DNA of 64,000 nucleotides, from contig CAYUVW010000001.1 in the NCBI GenBank assembly GCA_964448405.1, forward strand, positions 37,576 through 101,575. Direction: 5' to 3'. The translations under genes were made by a program, and so were the position numbers. Within the stretch, counting starts at the first letter, position 1, and each line of letters begins with the position of its first letter. This document shows, one piece after another, positions 62,713 to 64,000 of the stretch. The notes under the pieces were generated by a model that had not been told where the DNA came from, ran no database searches, and saw nothing but the letters and a program-made list of their open reading frames with translations. The stretch is from DAORHV01 sp964448405. Lineage in GTDB: Bacteria; Patescibacteriota; Gracilibacteria; Peribacterales; Peribacteraceae.

Positions 62713-63825
62713 ATGCCCACACCAAAACAACAGTACGCGCTGCACGCCCTGAAGTACGCCACCATCACGGTGGCGGTGATGGGTGCGACGGTCGCGGTAG
62801 CCGGAGTCCTGAAGCTTGCCGACAGCGGCACGCTCGCCGGTCGTTTGGTCCCGCAGCAGCAGAATGGCGTTATTCCGACCATGAACTTCACCAGTCGCGA
62901 AGTTCTGCAGGGCATTTCGATTCCCGCCGACACGCACGTTATTTTCACGTTGCCGCAGAACATTCGCATTCCTCGCATTACCTTCTTCGGTCGCAAGAAC
63001 GACGAGAAGCAGTACTGGGGATATTGCTTCAGCGGACATGAGGCGCAGAACAAAGCCGCCGGTGCCATTGGTTCAAAAATGTACGACGGCAACTTCTTCT
63101 ATTCCAAGGGCGAAGTCACTGCGCAAACCAATCGTCCCAAAGCCGCCGATACCGACTTGCTTGGCATTAAGCAGCAGAACGATGCGAACCTCCACGGCGC
63201 TGCTCCCGCAACGCCCAAGAGCATTGCTGAAATCTTCCATGGCGGCGACACCTGCTACGTCATGAGTTCTGTGAACTTGGCTGCCGGGCTAGACAGCGAC
63301 GGCGATGATTACAACGATAAAGAAGAGCAGCTCGCCGGGACCAATCCGAACAATTCGGACACCGACGGCGACGCCATTCCCGACGGCACCGAGGCATTCA
63401 TCACGCGCACGAATCCGTTGGTTTCGGATACCGATCTCGACTCGCTCAGCGACAGCTGCGAGGACGTAAACCGCAACGGAAAATTGGATAAGGGCGAAAC
63501 CAGCGCGCTCAGTTCCGACACCGATGACGACGGTCTGTGCGATGGCAATGCCGGCGATGCAAATGCCCAAGGCTGCCCCGAAGAACGCCAGGTGCAATGC
63601 ACCACGCCGACGCTGGATCCGAATGCTCCGGGACGCACGTGCCAGCCGGTCGTCAGCTCGCCGGTGCACAGCGAAAACCCCGGCCATATCTGTGGCGGTT
63701 GGGACAAGCGCAGGTATGATCAATCGAAGGGCGAAACGAACCCCACCGACCCGGAAACATTCGATGGAAAGACCGATTTCCAGACGAAGTGGGATGCCCT
63801 GCAGGCGCAGAATGGCAATCGCTAG
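62713..63825 (+). CDS. Exported protein with thrombospondin type 3-like calcium repeats
   Basis: A 370-residue protein with an N-terminal membrane/signal helix (YATITVAVMGATVAVAGVL). A beta-rich region of about 150 residues of unknown type follows (FTLPQNIRIPRITFFGRKND). From about 190 come Asp-rich repeats (DSDGDDYNDKEEQLAGTNPN, SDTDGDAIPDGTEAF, DTDLDSLSDSCEDVNRNGKL, DTDDDGLCDGNAGD) like thrombospondin type 3/EF-hand-like loops that bind calcium. The C-terminal 90 residues contain several cysteines (CPEERQVQCTTP) and may be cross-linked. It is probably a cell-surface structural protein. Confidence 0.8.
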   Translation: MPTPKQQYALHALKYATITVAVMGATVAVAGVLKLADSGTLAGRLVPQQQNGVIPTMNFTSREVLQGISIPADTHVIFTLPQNIRIPRITFFGRKNDEKQYWGYCFSGHEAQNKAAGAIGSKMYDGNFFYSKGEVTAQTNRPKAADTDLLGIKQQNDANLHGAAPATPKSIAEIFHGGDTCYVMSSVNLAAGLDSDGDDYNDKEEQLAGTNPNNSDTDGDAIPDGTEAFITRTNPLVSDTDLDSLSDSCEDVNRNGKLDKGETSALSSDTDDDGLCDGNAGDANAQGCPEERQVQCTTPTLDPNAPGRTCQPVVSSPVHSENPGHICGGWDKRRYDQSKGETNPTDPETFDGKTDFQTKWDALQAQNGNR

Positions 63826-63831
63826 GCTTCA

Positions 63832-63860
63832 TTGCTCAAATTATCAATTTCTTGTATAAT
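63832..63860 (+). promoter_or_regulatory. Promoter of the 63888 gene
   Basis: TTGCTC (63832-63837), a 17-nt spacer and a perfect TATAAT (63855-63860). The leader is about 21 nt with no Shine-Dalgarno. Confidence 0.65.
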
Positions 63861-63887
63861 AAGATCAATACGTAAACACATACGAAC

Positions 63888-64000
63888 ATGAAGAACACTA
63901 AACTTGCCATCGGGGTACTCACACTTGCCGCTGTATGTCAGGTCACGCCGGCATTCGCCTACCTCTCTCCGGACCAAGTTTTCGGTGGAGCAGGCCTGAC
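63888..64000 (+). CDS. Secreted protein, truncated by the window end
   Basis: Only 37 codons are visible. They start MKNTKLAIGVLTLAAVC and end the signal peptide at AFA, followed by YLSPDQVFGGAGL. The rest lies beyond the window. The consensus promoter upstream supports expression; nothing more can be said of function. Confidence 0.7.
   Translation, partial: MKNTKLAIGVLTLAAVCQVTPAFAYLSPDQVFGGAGL

Noticed and set aside
1..64000. Alternative genetic code (TGA as Gly)
   Set aside because: Clear TGA stops occur at conserved protein ends and in ATGA overlaps, so the standard bacterial code applies.

Overview
This window looks like chromosomal sequence from an ultra-small, surface-oriented bacterium of the Patescibacteria/CPR type, possibly the Peregrinibacteria/Peribacteria lineage. 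That placement is an inference. It rests on compact housekeeping genes, giant secreted proteins built from tail-fibre-like and propeller modules, S-layer homology domains, use of the standard code with TGA as stop, and the near absence of Shine-Dalgarno sequences. Instead, many start codons sit 6-9 nt after a TANNNT -10 hexamer, which implies widespread leaderless transcription. A 100-N assembly gap at 49999-50098 suggests a scaffold from a metagenome or draft genome.

Layout. 1-7.2 kb: a truncated unknown gene, a GT4 glycosyltransferase, a secreted amidase/SpoIID wall protein, a small unknown gene, a divergent GT35 (glucan phosphorylase)-like protein whose PLP lysine appears replaced, and a small secreted protein. 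7.2-8.7 kb: metK under an S-box-type SAM riboswitch and terminator. 8.7-13.2 kb: a minus-strand group of unknown genes, including two paralogues with a C/H motif order reminiscent of arylamine N-acetyltransferases. 13.2-24.8 kb: ybaK; zwf-pgl (entry to the oxidative pentose phosphate route); a wall cluster (ftsQ, a D,D-carboxypeptidase, a LysM-M23 peptidase); a second GT4; nnrD; pgeF; an unidentified structured RNA of about 300 nt; ssb; a dGTPase-like HD hydrolase; and another M23 peptidase. Intergenic spaces here carry two families of periodic palindromic elements, with 9-nt and 7-nt units.

25-48 kb is dominated by large secreted proteins of one modular family (25027, 27103, 35719, 37560 and 46932), plus an SBBP propeller protein, a class A beta-lactamase-like hydrolase, an SLH-domain protein, a membrane spermidine-synthase-like protein and MgtC. 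Two of the large surface genes lie directly downstream of, and are probably translated with, a transposase-derived HTH protein. One of these HTH proteins also has a membrane anchor. 48-56.6 kb: a giant NHL-repeat propeller protein (interrupted by the gap) and a polytopic membrane protein with TPRs. 56.6-64 kb: tRNA-Trp beside a broken copy of itself, topA, an unknown gene, HU, a Jag/KhpB RNA-binding protein, dnaJ, a calcium-binding-repeat protein and a truncated secreted protein.

Taken together, the genes describe a cell investing heavily in peptidoglycan remodelling and a repertoire of surface proteins, with some possibly regulated by domesticated transposase DNA-binding domains.
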